Below are positions 1 to 7,781 of a DNA stretch of 64,000 nucleotides, piece after piece. Within the stretch, counting starts at the first letter, position 1. Every line of letters starts with the position of its first letter. This DNA comes from Micromonospora echinaurantiaca. Lineage in GTDB: Bacteria; Actinomycetota; Actinomycetes; Mycobacteriales; Micromonosporaceae. A program made the translations under genes and the position numbers. The notes below the pieces were generated by a model. It was given only the letters and a program-made list of their open reading frames with translations. It had not been told where the DNA came from and made no database searches. Location of the stretch: positions 5,509,001 through 5,573,000 of the forward strand of contig NZ_LT607750.1 in the NCBI RefSeq assembly GCF_900090235.1, given 5' to 3'.

Positions 1-441
1 GGCCAGTTCGGCCGGCTGCGGTACGAAGTAGACGATCCCGGCGCCGACGAAGTGCTCGGCGACCGGCAGCGGGCGGGGTGTGAAGCTGCCCAGCCCGCCG
101 GTGATGACGACCGCGCCGCAGCTCACCTGCTCGCCACCGGCGAGCCCGAGCACCGGCCGCTCGCCGGCGTAGCTGAGCTTCTCGGCCCGGGTGCCGAGCA
201 GGTAGAGCGGGTCGAACGGGGCGGCCTGGGCGACCAGGTTCGTCACCAGGTCCCGCCCCTTGATCGACGGAAAGCCGGCCACGTCGTGGATGAGCTTCTC
301 CGGGTACATGGCGGTGATCTGCCCGCCGGGCTCCGGCAGCGCGTCGACCACCGCGACCGACAACCCACGGAACCCGGCGTAGTACGCCGCGAACAGCCCG
401 GCCGGGCCGGCCCCGATCACCGCGACATCGACCTCACGCAT
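1..441 (-). CDS. Ferredoxin--NADP reductase type 2 / thioredoxin-reductase-like flavoprotein (C-terminal part lies outside the window)
   Basis: The first 147 residues are visible and the gene runs off the left edge. The N-terminus carries the FAD Rossmann motif GAGPAG (residues 10-15), followed by EPGGQITAMYPEK, typical of the TrxR-like ferredoxin-NADP reductases of Gram-positive bacteria. These transfer electrons between NADPH and ferredoxin or flavodoxin in the cytosol. No CxxC redox pair is expected in this subfamily, and the region that would show it is outside the window, so a true thioredoxin reductase is less likely but not excluded. The ATG at 441 starts the conserved MREVDVAVIGAG segment. 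Confidence 0.85.
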   Translation of the reverse strand, partial: MREVDVAVIGAGPAGLFAAYYAGFRGLSVAVVDALPEPGGQITAMYPEKLIHDVAGFPSIKGRDLVTNLVAQAAPFDPLYLLGTRAEKLSYAGERPVLGLAGGEQVSCGAVVITGGLGSFTPRPLPVAEHFVGAGIVYFVPQPAELA

Positions 442-558
442 GGGCGTACCGTCGCTTTCCGCTCACGGATCTACGCGTGCTGATCCCGACGGTAGGGCCG
501 CCGGCCGGCCCGGGCAAGCACGTCCCACCACGCCGCGCGGGCGGCGCCGGCGCCCTGG

Positions 559-1212
559 TCAGGGCAGGGTGAGCGAGGACTCGGAGTGGTAGGGGCCACC
601 GAGGTCGGGGCGGCGGCGCCGGAAGACGATCGCGGCCACCACCCCGCCGAGCAGCCCGAACAGGTGCCCCTGCCAGGAGATCCGGTCGTCGGTGGGAAGG
701 ATGCCGACCAGTTGCCAGCCGTAGAGCAGGCCGACCAGCAGGAAGACCGCGAAGTTCCACCAGCTGCGCTCGACGATGCCCCGGGTGAGCAGGATGCCGA
801 GGTAGCCGAAGATCACTCCGCTGGCCCCCACCACCACCGAGTTGGGCGAGCCGGTGAACCACACCCCGAGCCCGCTGACCAGCACGATCACCAGAGTGGA
901 CCAGAGGAACCGGCGGGCGCCCGCGGCGAGCACGAAGGTGCCGAGCAGGATCAGCGGGATGCTGTTGCTGTAGAGGTGGTCGAAGCCGTGGTGCAGGAAC
1001 GGTGAGAAGAAGACCCCGTCCAGCCCGTCGATCCGCTGCGGGATGATCCCGGCGGCGGCGTCCAGCCCGAAGGCCAGGCCCTGGTCGGCGGCCTCGACGA
1101 GGAAGAGGAACGGCACCACCGCGCACATGGCGACGAAGGCCCGGCCGAGCGCCGCGTAGAACGCCTCGGTGCCGAACCGGTGCGGGTCGCCGCTTCCGGG
1201 GAGCAGGGTCAC
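559..1212 (-). CDS. Rhomboid family intramembrane serine protease
   Basis: 217 residues with about six hydrophobic segments. The rhomboid signature is present: HHGFDHLYSN at 74-83 supplies the conserved His and Asn of the oxyanion region, GASG at 129-132 holds the nucleophile Ser131, and WQGHLFG holds the catalytic His183. Rhomboids cleave transmembrane helices within the membrane; the substrate cannot be told from sequence. The GTG start at 1212 abuts a GGAGG with no spacer, so the true start might differ by a few codons. It stands alone between the flavoprotein and the transglycosylase. Confidence 0.93.
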   Translation of the reverse strand: MTLLPGSGDPHRFGTEAFYAALGRAFVAMCAVVPFLFLVEAADQGLAFGLDAAAGIIPQRIDGLDGVFFSPFLHHGFDHLYSNSIPLILLGTFVLAAGARRFLWSTLVIVLVSGLGVWFTGSPNSVVVGASGVIFGYLGILLTRGIVERSWWNFAVFLLVGLLYGWQLVGILPTDDRISWQGHLFGLLGGVVAAIVFRRRRPDLGGPYHSESSLTLP

Positions 1213-1323
1213 CCTCCAATGGCTATCAGCAATCGCCGGCCACCGCCACTCACGGCCCGGTCCGCGGACGCGGAACGGCGGCGGGGCGGGTGGTAGGCCA
1301 CCCGCCCCGCCGACCAGGATCGA

Positions 1324-2010
1324 TCAGTACCAGCCCACGTCCTGCGAGTGCGCCCACGCCTTGCAGGGAGTGCCGTAGCGGCCCTCGATGTAGCCGAGGC
1401 CCCACTTGATCTGGGTGGCCGGGTTGGTCCGCCAGTCGTCGGCGACCGAGCCCATCTTGCTGCCCGGCAGCGCCTGGGGGATGCCGTACGCCCCGGAGGA
1501 GGGATTCTCGGCCTTGTGGTTCCAGCCGCTCTCCTTGTCCCAGAGCTTGTTCAGGCAGGGGAACTGGTCGATCTTGAAGCCGGCGTCGAGCGTCAGCGCG
1601 CAACCGACCTTCCGGTTGCCGCTGAACTCGGCGCAGGACGCCGGGATCGGCCCGTCGTACGGCTTGCTCTCCGCCGCCTTGCGCTCCGCCTCTTCCCGCG
1701 CCTTCTTCCGCGACGCCGCGGCGGCCTCGGCCTCGCGGGCCCGCTTGGCGGCCTCCTTGGCGGCCGCCTCCGCGCGCAGCTTGGCCTGGTACTCGGCGGC
1801 CCGCTGCTTGGCGGACTCCACCTGATGGGCAGCCTGCCGCTCGCGCTGGTAGTCGAACTCGGCCTGCTCGACCGCGACTCCGGCCTGCGCGGTCAGGCCC
1901 TGCTGCTGGGTCTCCCGGTCTTCGCCCAGGTAGAAACCGCCGGCAACGCCCACGGAGAGCAGCGCGACAGCGGCCGTGCGGGCGCCGAACCGGCTCCACA
2001 GCCGACTCAC
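1324..2010 (-). CDS. Secreted SLT-type lytic transglycosylase with coiled-coil stalk
   Basis: 228 residues. An N-terminal membrane anchor or signal (about residues 8-25) is followed by a long Ala/Lys/Glu-rich coiled coil (about 45-110) and a compact C-terminal domain. That domain contains KESGWNHKAENPSSGAYGIPQ, with the catalytic Glu of the soluble lytic transglycosylase fold in ESGW, and ends in the WGLGYIEGRYGTPCKAW pattern seen in actinobacterial cell-wall hydrolases. It probably cleaves peptidoglycan glycan strands outside the membrane. GTG at 2010 (VSRLWSRFG) is chosen because AAGGGA precedes it and because the hydrophobic segment directly follows; the longer open frame upstream has no signal character. 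Confidence 0.85.
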   Translation of the reverse strand: MSRLWSRFGARTAAVALLSVGVAGGFYLGEDRETQQQGLTAQAGVAVEQAEFDYQRERQAAHQVESAKQRAAEYQAKLRAEAAAKEAAKRAREAEAAAASRKKAREEAERKAAESKPYDGPIPASCAEFSGNRKVGCALTLDAGFKIDQFPCLNKLWDKESGWNHKAENPSSGAYGIPQALPGSKMGSVADDWRTNPATQIKWGLGYIEGRYGTPCKAWAHSQDVGWY

Positions 2011-2288
2011 GAAGTGGTCCCTTCGTCGGGGGCAAGGACACGGCACGGGATCGCCCTGGCCGGGCGGTCCACGCCGTGAGCGCCGGCGGCCCTGGGCCGG
2101 TGACGACCGGCTCGCCGGGCCGCACCGCCGGGGCCGTCCGCCGTGTGACGAACGATCACCAACGATCTTCCCGGTACCTGGGCGCTCGTGGGACACCATC
2201 GCGCACAGTGAGGCTGATGGGAAACCAAGAGCCTCAATTGTGACTTGCGCCACTACGAAAATGCGGACAAACCGGTTTCAATCGCCCG

Positions 2289-3704
2289 TCAGGTCGGGAT
2301 GTCCTCCAGCAGATCCGTCACCATCGCCGCGATCGGAGAACGCTCCGAACGGCTGAGCGTGACGTGGGCGAAGAGCGGATGCCCCTTGAGCGCCTCGATG
2401 ACGGCGGTCACCCCGTCGTGCCGGCCGACCCGGAGGTTGTCCCGCTGCGCCACGTCGTGGGTGAGCACCACCCGCGAACCCTGACCGATCCGGGACAGCA
2501 CGGTCAGCAGAACCCCGCGCTCCAACGACTGCGCCTCGTCCACGATCACGAAGGCGTCGTGCAGACTACGGCCCCGGATGTGGGTCAGCGGCAGCACCTC
2601 CAGCAGGCCCCGCGAGGTGACCTCCTCCAGCACGTTCTCGTGCACCACCGAGCCGAGGGTGTCGAAGACCGCCTGCGCCCAGGGCGACATCTTCTCCGTC
2701 TCCGAGCCGGGCAGGTAGCCCAGCTCCTGCCCGCCGACCGCGTACAGCGGGCGGAAGACGATCACCTTCCGGTGCCGGCGGCGCTCCATCACCGCCTCCA
2801 GCCCCGCGCAGAGCGCGAGCGCCGACTTGCCGGTGCCGGCCCGGCCGCCCAGCGACACGATCCCGATCGACTCGTCCAGGAGCAGGTCGAGGGCGATCCG
2901 CTGCTCGGCCGAGCGGCCGTGCACGCCGAACGCCTCCCGGTCGCCACGGACCAGCCGGACCGTCTTGTCGGGCAGCACCCGAGCGAGCGCGGAGCCCCGG
3001 GCGGACTGCAGCACCAGGCCGGTGTGGCAGGGCAGCCCGGCGGCGGCGTCCAGGTCGAGCGTCTCACCGGCGTAGAGCCGGCCGATCTCCTCCTCGGCCA
3101 GCTCCAGTTCGGACATCCCGGTCCAGGTGGGATCGCTGGCCTGGCCGTGCCGGTACTCGTCGGCACGCAGGCCGACCGACGCGGCCTTGACCCGCAGTGG
3201 CATGTCCTTGCTGACCAGGGTGACCTCGCGCCCCTCGGCGGCCAGGTTCAGCGCCACGGAGAGGATCCGGGCGTCGTTGCTCTCGTTGCGGAAGCCGGGC
3301 GGCAGCACCCCGTCGTCGGTGTGGTTCAGCTCCACGCGCAGCGTGCCGCCGGCGTCGTTGGCGGGCACCGGCCGGTCCAGCCGGCCGTGCCGCACCCGCA
3401 GCTCGTCCAGCATGCGCAGGGACTGCCGGGCGAACCAGCCCAGCTCCGGATGGTGCCGCTTGCCCTCCAGCTCGGAGATCACCACCAGCGGCAGCACCAC
3501 CTCGTGCTCGGCGAACCGGTGGAAGGCCGCGGGGTCGGAGAGCAGTACCGAGGTGTCCAGGACGAAGGCCTGGCCTCCTGGTCGGGGCTCCTTGGCGTCG
3601 GCCGGCGCGGCGGCCGCCGTACGGCGGCTTCGGGTGGCGCGGCGGGTCGTGGCAGTCGCGGCCGGGGTCTGGTCGGCACCGGCGGTCGTACGGCGAGTCG
3701 TCAC
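2289..3704 (-). CDS. PIN domain / PhoH-family ATPase (PhoH2 type)
   Basis: 471 residues from GTG 3704. An Ala/Arg/Thr-rich N-terminus (1-44) leads into a PIN RNase domain (FVLDTSVLL, first catalytic Asp D50; further acidic residues to about 185) and a PhoH helicase-like ATPase with Walker A GRAGTGKS at 287-294 and Walker B VIVDE at 386-390. PhoH2 proteins act as sequence-specific RNA helicase/RNases in mycobacteria; the target here is unknown. The start has GGAG seven bases upstream and overlaps the stop of a short upstream ORF (GTGA), suggesting translational coupling. It is convergent with nothing and reads towards the transglycosylase. Confidence 0.93.
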   Translation of the reverse strand: MTTRRTTAGADQTPAATATTRRATRSRRTAAAAPADAKEPRPGGQAFVLDTSVLLSDPAAFHRFAEHEVVLPLVVISELEGKRHHPELGWFARQSLRMLDELRVRHGRLDRPVPANDAGGTLRVELNHTDDGVLPPGFRNESNDARILSVALNLAAEGREVTLVSKDMPLRVKAASVGLRADEYRHGQASDPTWTGMSELELAEEEIGRLYAGETLDLDAAAGLPCHTGLVLQSARGSALARVLPDKTVRLVRGDREAFGVHGRSAEQRIALDLLLDESIGIVSLGGRAGTGKSALALCAGLEAVMERRRHRKVIVFRPLYAVGGQELGYLPGSETEKMSPWAQAVFDTLGSVVHENVLEEVTSRGLLEVLPLTHIRGRSLHDAFVIVDEAQSLERGVLLTVLSRIGQGSRVVLTHDVAQRDNLRVGRHDGVTAVIEALKGHPLFAHVTLSRSERSPIAAMVTDLLEDIPT

Positions 3705-3844
3705 AGGCCTGCTCCGGCGGATGGGCACCCGGCCACCCGCGTTCCGCCTCCTCCGGTGCCCGGGGACACGGGGTCGGATGCGGGCCCCGTGTGCGAGGTC
3801 GCAGGTCCGGGCTGGCCGGCTGGCCCGGGACAACCCCGTGCCAT
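3701..3844 (-). CDS. Short leaderless upstream ORF coupled to phoH
   Basis: A 47-codon ORF ([14 protein letters not shown]..., Gly/Pro/Ala-rich) whose ATG lies six bases after a TAGCGT box (3851-3856) and whose TGA overlaps the phoH GTG in a GTGA junction. The architecture is that of a leaderless first cistron of a coupled pair. The peptide itself resembles nothing recognised and may matter only as a translated leader. It could be chance in GC-rich DNA; conservation of frame, not sequence, would be the test. Confidence 0.35.
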   Translation of the reverse strand: MARGCPGPAGQPGPATSHTGPASDPVSPGTGGGGTRVAGCPSAGAGL

Positions 3845-3967
3845 GCCTAGACGCTAGCCGCGTGCGACCGTCCCGGCTAGAGGGGCGATCGTGGATCTCT
3901 GGTAACGCTCCCGTCAACGCCGTGTGACCCGGGGCGCGGGACGGTTGCGGCCCTGGCCACGGCGGAA

Positions 3968-4006
3968 CCGGCCGGGATGCATGCCCCCTGCGCGCATCCC
4001 GGCCGG
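3968..4006. terminator. 13-bp perfect inverted repeat, probable terminator
   Basis: Arms CCGGCCGGGATGC (3968-3980) and its exact complement (3994-4006) enclose a 13-base loop. It lies about 110 bases downstream of the minus-strand small-gene operon and upstream of the phoH promoter, so it most likely ends that operon. No T-tract, as usual in this GC range. Confidence 0.6.
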
Positions 4007-4118
4007 CGGGACCACCGTCACCGGTCTGACGTGGCCCCGACGGTGCGTGTCCGCCGCGGACGACGCACCGTGCCCTGGGTCCGGCCGGCGGGGCTCTCGG
4101 GTGCCCCGTCGACCGGGC

Positions 4119-4451
4119 TCAGCCGGTCCGTCGGACGAGGGTGCCGGTCGGGTGCCGCCCGGTGACCGGGGCGGCCGGCGCCGAGAACGACGATCCGGTG
4201 TACGTGGTGCCCGGACGGACCACCGTGGCGCTGACCCGGGTGGTCGGCGGCGGGGTGGACAGCGCGGAGGCGATGGCCGCCTGGGCGTCCCGGCGACGGC
4301 GGTTCCAGGCGCCCCGGTCGCCGTCGAAGTAGCCCTGCCGGTAGCCGAACCGGTAGCCGATGCGGTAGCTGAGCTGACCGTGCAGCCGCCCGGCCGCGTA
4401 GCTCGTCGAGCCGAGCAGGAGGACGAGGAAGACCGCGAGGAAGGGACTCAT
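4119..4451 (-). CDS. Small membrane-anchored protein, unknown function
   Basis: 110 residues. Residues 4-20 form a hydrophobic segment (FLAVFLVLLLGSTSYAAG), followed by a Tyr/Gly/Arg-rich stretch with repeats of the form YRIGYRFGYRQGYFDGD (28-45) and a Pro/Thr-rich tail. It is likely anchored by the N-terminus. It follows the 115-residue gene on the same strand, with a 12-residue ORF bridging the two by ATGA overlaps (4448-4486), so the two probably form an operon diverging from the XRE regulator. Family not recognised. Confidence 0.6.
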   Translation of the reverse strand: MSPFLAVFLVLLLGSTSYAAGRLHGQLSYRIGYRFGYRQGYFDGDRGAWNRRRRDAQAAIASALSTPPPTTRVSATVVRPGTTYTGSSFSAPAAPVTGRHPTGTLVRRTG

Positions 4452-4482
4452 CGGGCGGCTCCGGTGGGCCGCGCGTACCGGG

Positions 4483-4830
4483 TCATCGCTCCTCCGGCTC
4501 GACCGACGTGGGATCGGCCACCAGGAGCCGGTCCAGGTCGTCCGTGCTGACCTCCTCGACCAGCTCGACGCTGATCCGGCAGCCGTCGAGGACCACCTCG
4601 GCCACCGACGACCGGCGGATCTCGCCGCCGGCGTCGTAGACCCGAACGCTGAGTTCCGGGCAGCCGAGGTGGGTGCGCCACGCGTTCCACTCGGCCCGGT
4701 CGCCGACGCTGAGGGAGAGGAACCGGCAGCCCCGGGCGAGGTAGAGGCGCCACGGCGCGCTGAGGCCCGCGGCCACCCCGTCGGCGATCAGGGCGAATGC
4801 CTGGGCACGGGTAGCGAGCTCGGTCACCAC
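4483..4830 (-). CDS. Conserved hypothetical protein next to XRE regulator
   Basis: 115 residues, no membrane segment or signal. The sequence (LYLARGCRFLSLSVGDRAEWNAWRTHLGCPEL, two Cys, many acidic residues) looks like a small globular actinobacterial protein that I do not recognise. GTG codons at 4830 and 4827 are both possible starts; the second begins GTGACCGAG exactly as the divergent regulator gene does. It is transcribed away from that regulator across a shared 260-base region rich in GTGAC sites, so regulation by the neighbour is likely. Confidence 0.65.
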   Translation of the reverse strand: MVTELATRAQAFALIADGVAAGLSAPWRLYLARGCRFLSLSVGDRAEWNAWRTHLGCPELSVRVYDAGGEIRRSSVAEVVLDGCRISVELVEEVSTDDLDRLLVADPTSVEPEER

Positions 4831-4850
4831 ACCCCCCTCGCGCCGGGGGC

Positions 4851-5096
4851 GTGACGCATGTGAGCACTGATCGTCTCAAGCACGTGACACACCGTAGGTT
4901 GTCTCATGAGCGTGACAGTATCAGCTTTTCGTGCGTTTACCCCCGCACCTACGGTCATCTATTCTGCCCGGGTGACACCCCTCGAAAAGCGCACTGGATC
5001 GTTAACCGGGAATCCGAAGATCCCGTCACGTCAGCGTGACAGGAGCGTGCCGGGACGCCCGTCGACGACGAACTGGCCGTACCGTCACGAGGTGAC
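4851..5096 (+). promoter_or_regulatory. Divergent control region with repeated GTGAC sites
   Basis: Six same-strand GTGAC pentamers occur at 4851, 4884, 4912, 4972, 5036 and 5092. Two are halves of inverted repeats: GTCACG-TCAG-CGTGAC at 5025-5040 and GTCAC-GAG-GTGAC at 5084-5096, the latter covering the regulator's GTG start. A weak promoter TTTACC (4936-4941) with TATTCT (4960-4965), spacer 18, could serve the regulator. These are candidate operators for the XRE protein encoded at 5092. Confidence 0.5.
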
Positions 5097-5532
5097 CGAG
5101 ACGGCCAACGCACGGAAGATCGCCTTCGCCACCTTCGTCCGCCGCGCGCTCGACGAGGCGCGCGCCACCCGGGCCTGGAGCGGCACCGAGGTCTCCCGGC
5201 GCACCGGAGTCTCCCGACAGACCATCAACCGCTGGGTTCGCGGCGACTGGGCCAGCGACCCGGAAGCGGAACGCGTGGTCGCCTTCTGCGAGGGCCTCGG
5301 CCTCGACCCGGCCACCGCGTTCGCCGCGCTCGGCTGGGACCGGGCCGCCCGCCCCCGCAGCGCCCCGACGCCTCCGCCGATGGACCCGGACGTCGAGGCG
5401 CTGCTGCGCCGGCTGGTCGATCCCAACGTCTCCGACGCGGAGAAGTTCCACATTCGAGAGACCATCCGTTACCTCGCATACCGCCCGACCCTGCCGGTCG
5501 ATGTCCGAAAGCGAGGGAAACAAGCCGGGTAG
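5092..5532 (+). CDS. XRE-family helix-turn-helix transcriptional regulator
   Basis: 146 residues from GTG 5092. The N-terminal half is an HTH_XRE domain: WSGTEVSRRTGVSRQTINRW places the recognition helix at about residues 36-48, followed by the conserved FCEGLGLDPATAFAALGW. The C-terminal 50 residues contain a short acidic dimerisation-like helix. Similar single-domain BldD-like regulators are common in actinomycetes. It diverges from the 115-residue hypothetical gene, and its own start codon lies in an inverted repeat, suggesting autoregulation. The longer upstream frame is rejected because it runs through the AT-richer control region. Confidence 0.85.
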   Translation: MTETANARKIAFATFVRRALDEARATRAWSGTEVSRRTGVSRQTINRWVRGDWASDPEAERVVAFCEGLGLDPATAFAALGWDRAARPRSAPTPPPMDPDVEALLRRLVDPNVSDAEKFHIRETIRYLAYRPTLPVDVRKRGKQAG

Positions 5533-5694
5533 TTCCTCAGATGGCGAAAGAACAGCAGGTCAGACTCATTCGTTTCGCTCCGGGGCCGGAACAGGCGCGC
5601 TAGCGTCCCTATTCGTACTGCTTGGGCTCGTCGTCGGCGGGGGGACGGGACAAGGCCGAACCCAGCCCTGCGGGACAGAAGGAGGGGTCTGTCC

Positions 5695-6048
5695 ATGACC
5701 CTGAAATGGTTGGCAGTCGTAGTGGCCACCGTGTCGCTGACACTGTGCGCGACCGGGAACGCGGTGACCCTCGCGGTCGACGGCGGGCAGCTTCCCGTGC
5801 TCGTCAATCTCTTCGCGCTCACCACCGCCGGCACCGCGGTCGTCCTGGCCGTCGTCGCCGAGCTGCACGACCGGCTGAACGACCGGGTCAGCGCGCTCAC
5901 CGAGTTCCTGGTGGCGCGACTCAACGAGATCGAGGCCCACACCGGCGACCGGAACACCGGCTTCGTGGAGGGCTACCTGCTCAGCCACGGCCAGGACGCG
6001 GCCGTGGTGCCGTTCGGGCGCCGGGGACGGGGAGCCGCCGAAGGCTGA
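5695..6048 (+). CDS. Small integral membrane protein, unknown function
   Basis: 117 residues. Two hydrophobic segments (about 4-24 and 35-55) are followed by a charged amphipathic helix (AELHDRLNDRVSALTEFLVARLNEIEAHTG) and a basic tail. Start ATG 5695 has a strong AGAAGGAGGGG ribosome site. The arrangement (membrane hairpin then cytoplasmic helix) suggests a small scaffold or sensor protein, but no family is recognised. The next gene, otsB, has its own promoter-like box, so an operon is not required. Confidence 0.75.
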   Translation: MTLKWLAVVVATVSLTLCATGNAVTLAVDGGQLPVLVNLFALTTAGTAVVLAVVAELHDRLNDRVSALTEFLVARLNEIEAHTGDRNTGFVEGYLLSHGQDAAVVPFGRRGRGAAEG

Positions 6049-6103
6049 CCCTCCCCGCGTCAGGCCGTCTTTCCGGCCGAGGAATGACCCCTCGGAGCCG
6101 GGG

Positions 6104-6109
6104 TACGCT
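6104..6109 (+). promoter_or_regulatory. -10 box of leaderless otsB promoter
   Basis: TACGCT ends seven bases before the GTG at 6117, so transcription would begin at or next to the start codon. Confidence 0.5.
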
Positions 6110-6116
6110 GTCGCGC

Positions 6117-6941
6117 GTGCCGCCGTTGAATCTGGGCAACCAGCAGCCGAGGACCCCGTTGGACGTCGACCAGGCGTGGCGGACGACCGCGCCCCGGGCA
6201 GCCGAGACCGTGCTCTTCTTCGACTTCGACGGCACCCTCGCCCCGGTGGGCGACGACCCGACCGCGGTGCGGCCGGCGCCGAAGGTGCTCGAGGCGATCG
6301 AGGCGCTCGCGCCGGCGGTCCGGCGGATCGCGATCGTCTCCGCCCGGCCGGTCGAGTTCCTCCGTGACCACTTCGGCGGGCTCACCGGTGTGGACCTCTA
6401 CGGCCTCTACGGGCTGGAGCACAGCCACTCCGGCGGCGAGACGGTGACCGAGCCGGCCGCGCTGCCCTGGGTGCCGACCATGGCGGAACTGGCCGACCTG
6501 GCCCGGACCGAGCTGCCGCCCGGCGCCCTGGTCGAGTACAAGCGGCTCTCCGTGGCGCTGCACTACCGCACCGCGCCCCAGCTCGCCGGCGCCGTCGAGG
6601 AGTGGGGCCGGGCCCAGGCCGAGCGGCTCGGGCTGCGGATGCAGGCCGGCCGGATGGTGCTGGAGCTCAAGCCCCCGGTCGACCAGGACAAGGGGCTGGT
6701 GATCGGCGAGGTGATCCGGGACGCCGGGGCGGCCTGGTACTTCGGCGACGACGTCTCCGACATCAAGGCGTTCGCCGCGCTGCGCGCCCGGGCCGCCGCC
6801 GATCCGGCCTTCTACGGCGTCTGCGTCGCCGTCGCCAACCCGGAAACCGGTGAGGAGGTCGCCTCCGCCGCCGATCTCACCATCGACTCCCCCGCCGCCC
6901 TGGGCGACTTCCTCACCCAGGCCGCCCACCACCTGCGCTGA
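6117..6941 (+). CDS. otsB: Trehalose-6-phosphate phosphatase
   Basis: 274 residues, HAD superfamily. Motif I is FFDFDGTLAP with the nucleophile Asp36 and acid Asp38; motif II falls in IVSARP; the late acidic motif is FGDDVSD (210-215), which binds Mg. The cap region includes LYGLEHSH, typical of OtsB. It dephosphorylates trehalose-6-P to trehalose in the cytosol; no otsA partner is in the window. GTG 6117 is preferred because of the TACGCT box seven bases before it; an in-frame ATG at 6084 has a ribosome site too close to be useful. Confidence 0.92.
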   Translation: MPPLNLGNQQPRTPLDVDQAWRTTAPRAAETVLFFDFDGTLAPVGDDPTAVRPAPKVLEAIEALAPAVRRIAIVSARPVEFLRDHFGGLTGVDLYGLYGLEHSHSGGETVTEPAALPWVPTMAELADLARTELPPGALVEYKRLSVALHYRTAPQLAGAVEEWGRAQAERLGLRMQAGRMVLELKPPVDQDKGLVIGEVIRDAGAAWYFGDDVSDIKAFAALRARAAADPAFYGVCVAVANPETGEEVASAADLTIDSPAALGDFLTQAAHHLR

Positions 6942-6954
6942 CCACGCCCTGAGC

Positions 6955-6971
6955 CCGACCCGCCGGGTCGG
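6955..6971. terminator. Bidirectional terminator hairpin
   Basis: CCGACCC-GCC-GGGTCGG, seven perfect pairs, between the convergent ends of otsB and the prenyltransferase gene. Confidence 0.5.
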
Positions 6972-6979
6972 ACCGGGGG

Positions 6980-7753
6980 TCAGGCGCCGTAGCGGCGTTG
7001 GCGGTTGGCGTACGAGCGCAGCGCCCGGAGGAAGTCGATGTGCCGGAAGTCGGGCCAGTTGAGTTCGCAGAAGTAGAACTCGGAGTGCGCCGACTGCCAG
7101 AGCATGAAGTCGGAGAGCCGCTGCTCGCCGCTGGTACGGATGACCAGGTCGGGGTCGGGCTGGCCGCGGGTGTAGAGGTGCTCGGCGATGTGCTCGACGT
7201 CCAGCACCTCGGCCAGCTCCTCGATGGTGCCGCCGGCGGCGGCGTGTTCCAGCAGCAGCGAGCGCACCGCGTCGGTGATCTCCCGCCGGCCGCCGTAGCC
7301 CACCGCGATGTTGACCTCGGCCCCGCCGCTGCGCTCCCGGGTGCGCTCCTCGGCCGCCTTGAGCGAGGCGGCGGTCTGCGCCGGGAGCACGTCGAGCGCG
7401 CCGACCATGCGCAGCCGCCAGGGGTTGCCCTCCTCGGCCAGCTCGACCACCAGGCGCTCGATGATCTCCAGCAGCGGGTCCAGCTCGCTGGCCGGCCGGC
7501 GCAGGTTGTCGGTGGCGAGCAGATAGAGCGTGACGTGCGCGATGCCGGCCTGGTCGCACCAGCCCAGCACGTGCTTGATCTTGGCGGCGCCGACCCGGTG
7601 CCCGTCGTTCGGGTCGACGTAGCCCATCTCCTTGGCCCACCGGCGGTTGCCGTCGCACATCACGCCGACGTGCCGGGGCACCGGCTTGCCCGCGAGCTTC
7701 GCCGTCAGCCGGCGCTCGTACACCGAGTAGATAAGGTTCCGCAGCGTCATCAC
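6980..7753 (-). CDS. uppS: Isoprenyl transferase (cis-prenyl diphosphate synthase)
   Basis: 257 residues. Family motifs: HVGVMCDGNRRWA with the catalytic Asp34, and RTSGEQRLSDF at 206-216, which contacts the pyrophosphates. The protein condenses isopentenyl diphosphate onto an allylic primer to give a Z-prenyl chain for cell-wall lipid carriers. Actinomycetes carry two such enzymes (a short Z-farnesyl type and a decaprenyl type); the NLIYSVYERRLTAKL N-terminus resembles the Rv1086 Z-FPP synthase type, but chain length cannot be fixed from sequence. Starts GTG 7753 or ATG 7750 are adjacent, with TACGCT at 7759-7764. Confidence 0.9.
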   Translation of the reverse strand: MMTLRNLIYSVYERRLTAKLAGKPVPRHVGVMCDGNRRWAKEMGYVDPNDGHRVGAAKIKHVLGWCDQAGIAHVTLYLLATDNLRRPASELDPLLEIIERLVVELAEEGNPWRLRMVGALDVLPAQTAASLKAAEERTRERSGGAEVNIAVGYGGRREITDAVRSLLLEHAAAGGTIEELAEVLDVEHIAEHLYTRGQPDPDLVIRTSGEQRLSDFMLWQSAHSEFYFCELNWPDFRHIDFLRALRSYANRQRRYGA

Positions 7754-7781
7754 CTTGCAGCGTAGCGACCTGCCGGGCCGG

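Noticed and set aside
2011..2288. ydaO-type (cyclic di-AMP) riboswitch upstream of the transglycosylase gene
   Set aside because: Such riboswitches often precede actinobacterial cell-wall hydrolase genes, but the conserved core motifs are not found here.
4851..4866. BldD-type operator TGAC-N-GTGA
   Set aside because: GTGACGCATGTGAG has four bases between the half-sites where the BldD consensus needs five, so it is listed only as part of the general GTGAC set.
6084..6116. Earlier ATG start for otsB
   Set aside because: The GAGGA ribosome site is only a base or two before the ATG, while GTG 6117 fits the TACGCT leaderless box and begins nearer the HAD domain.
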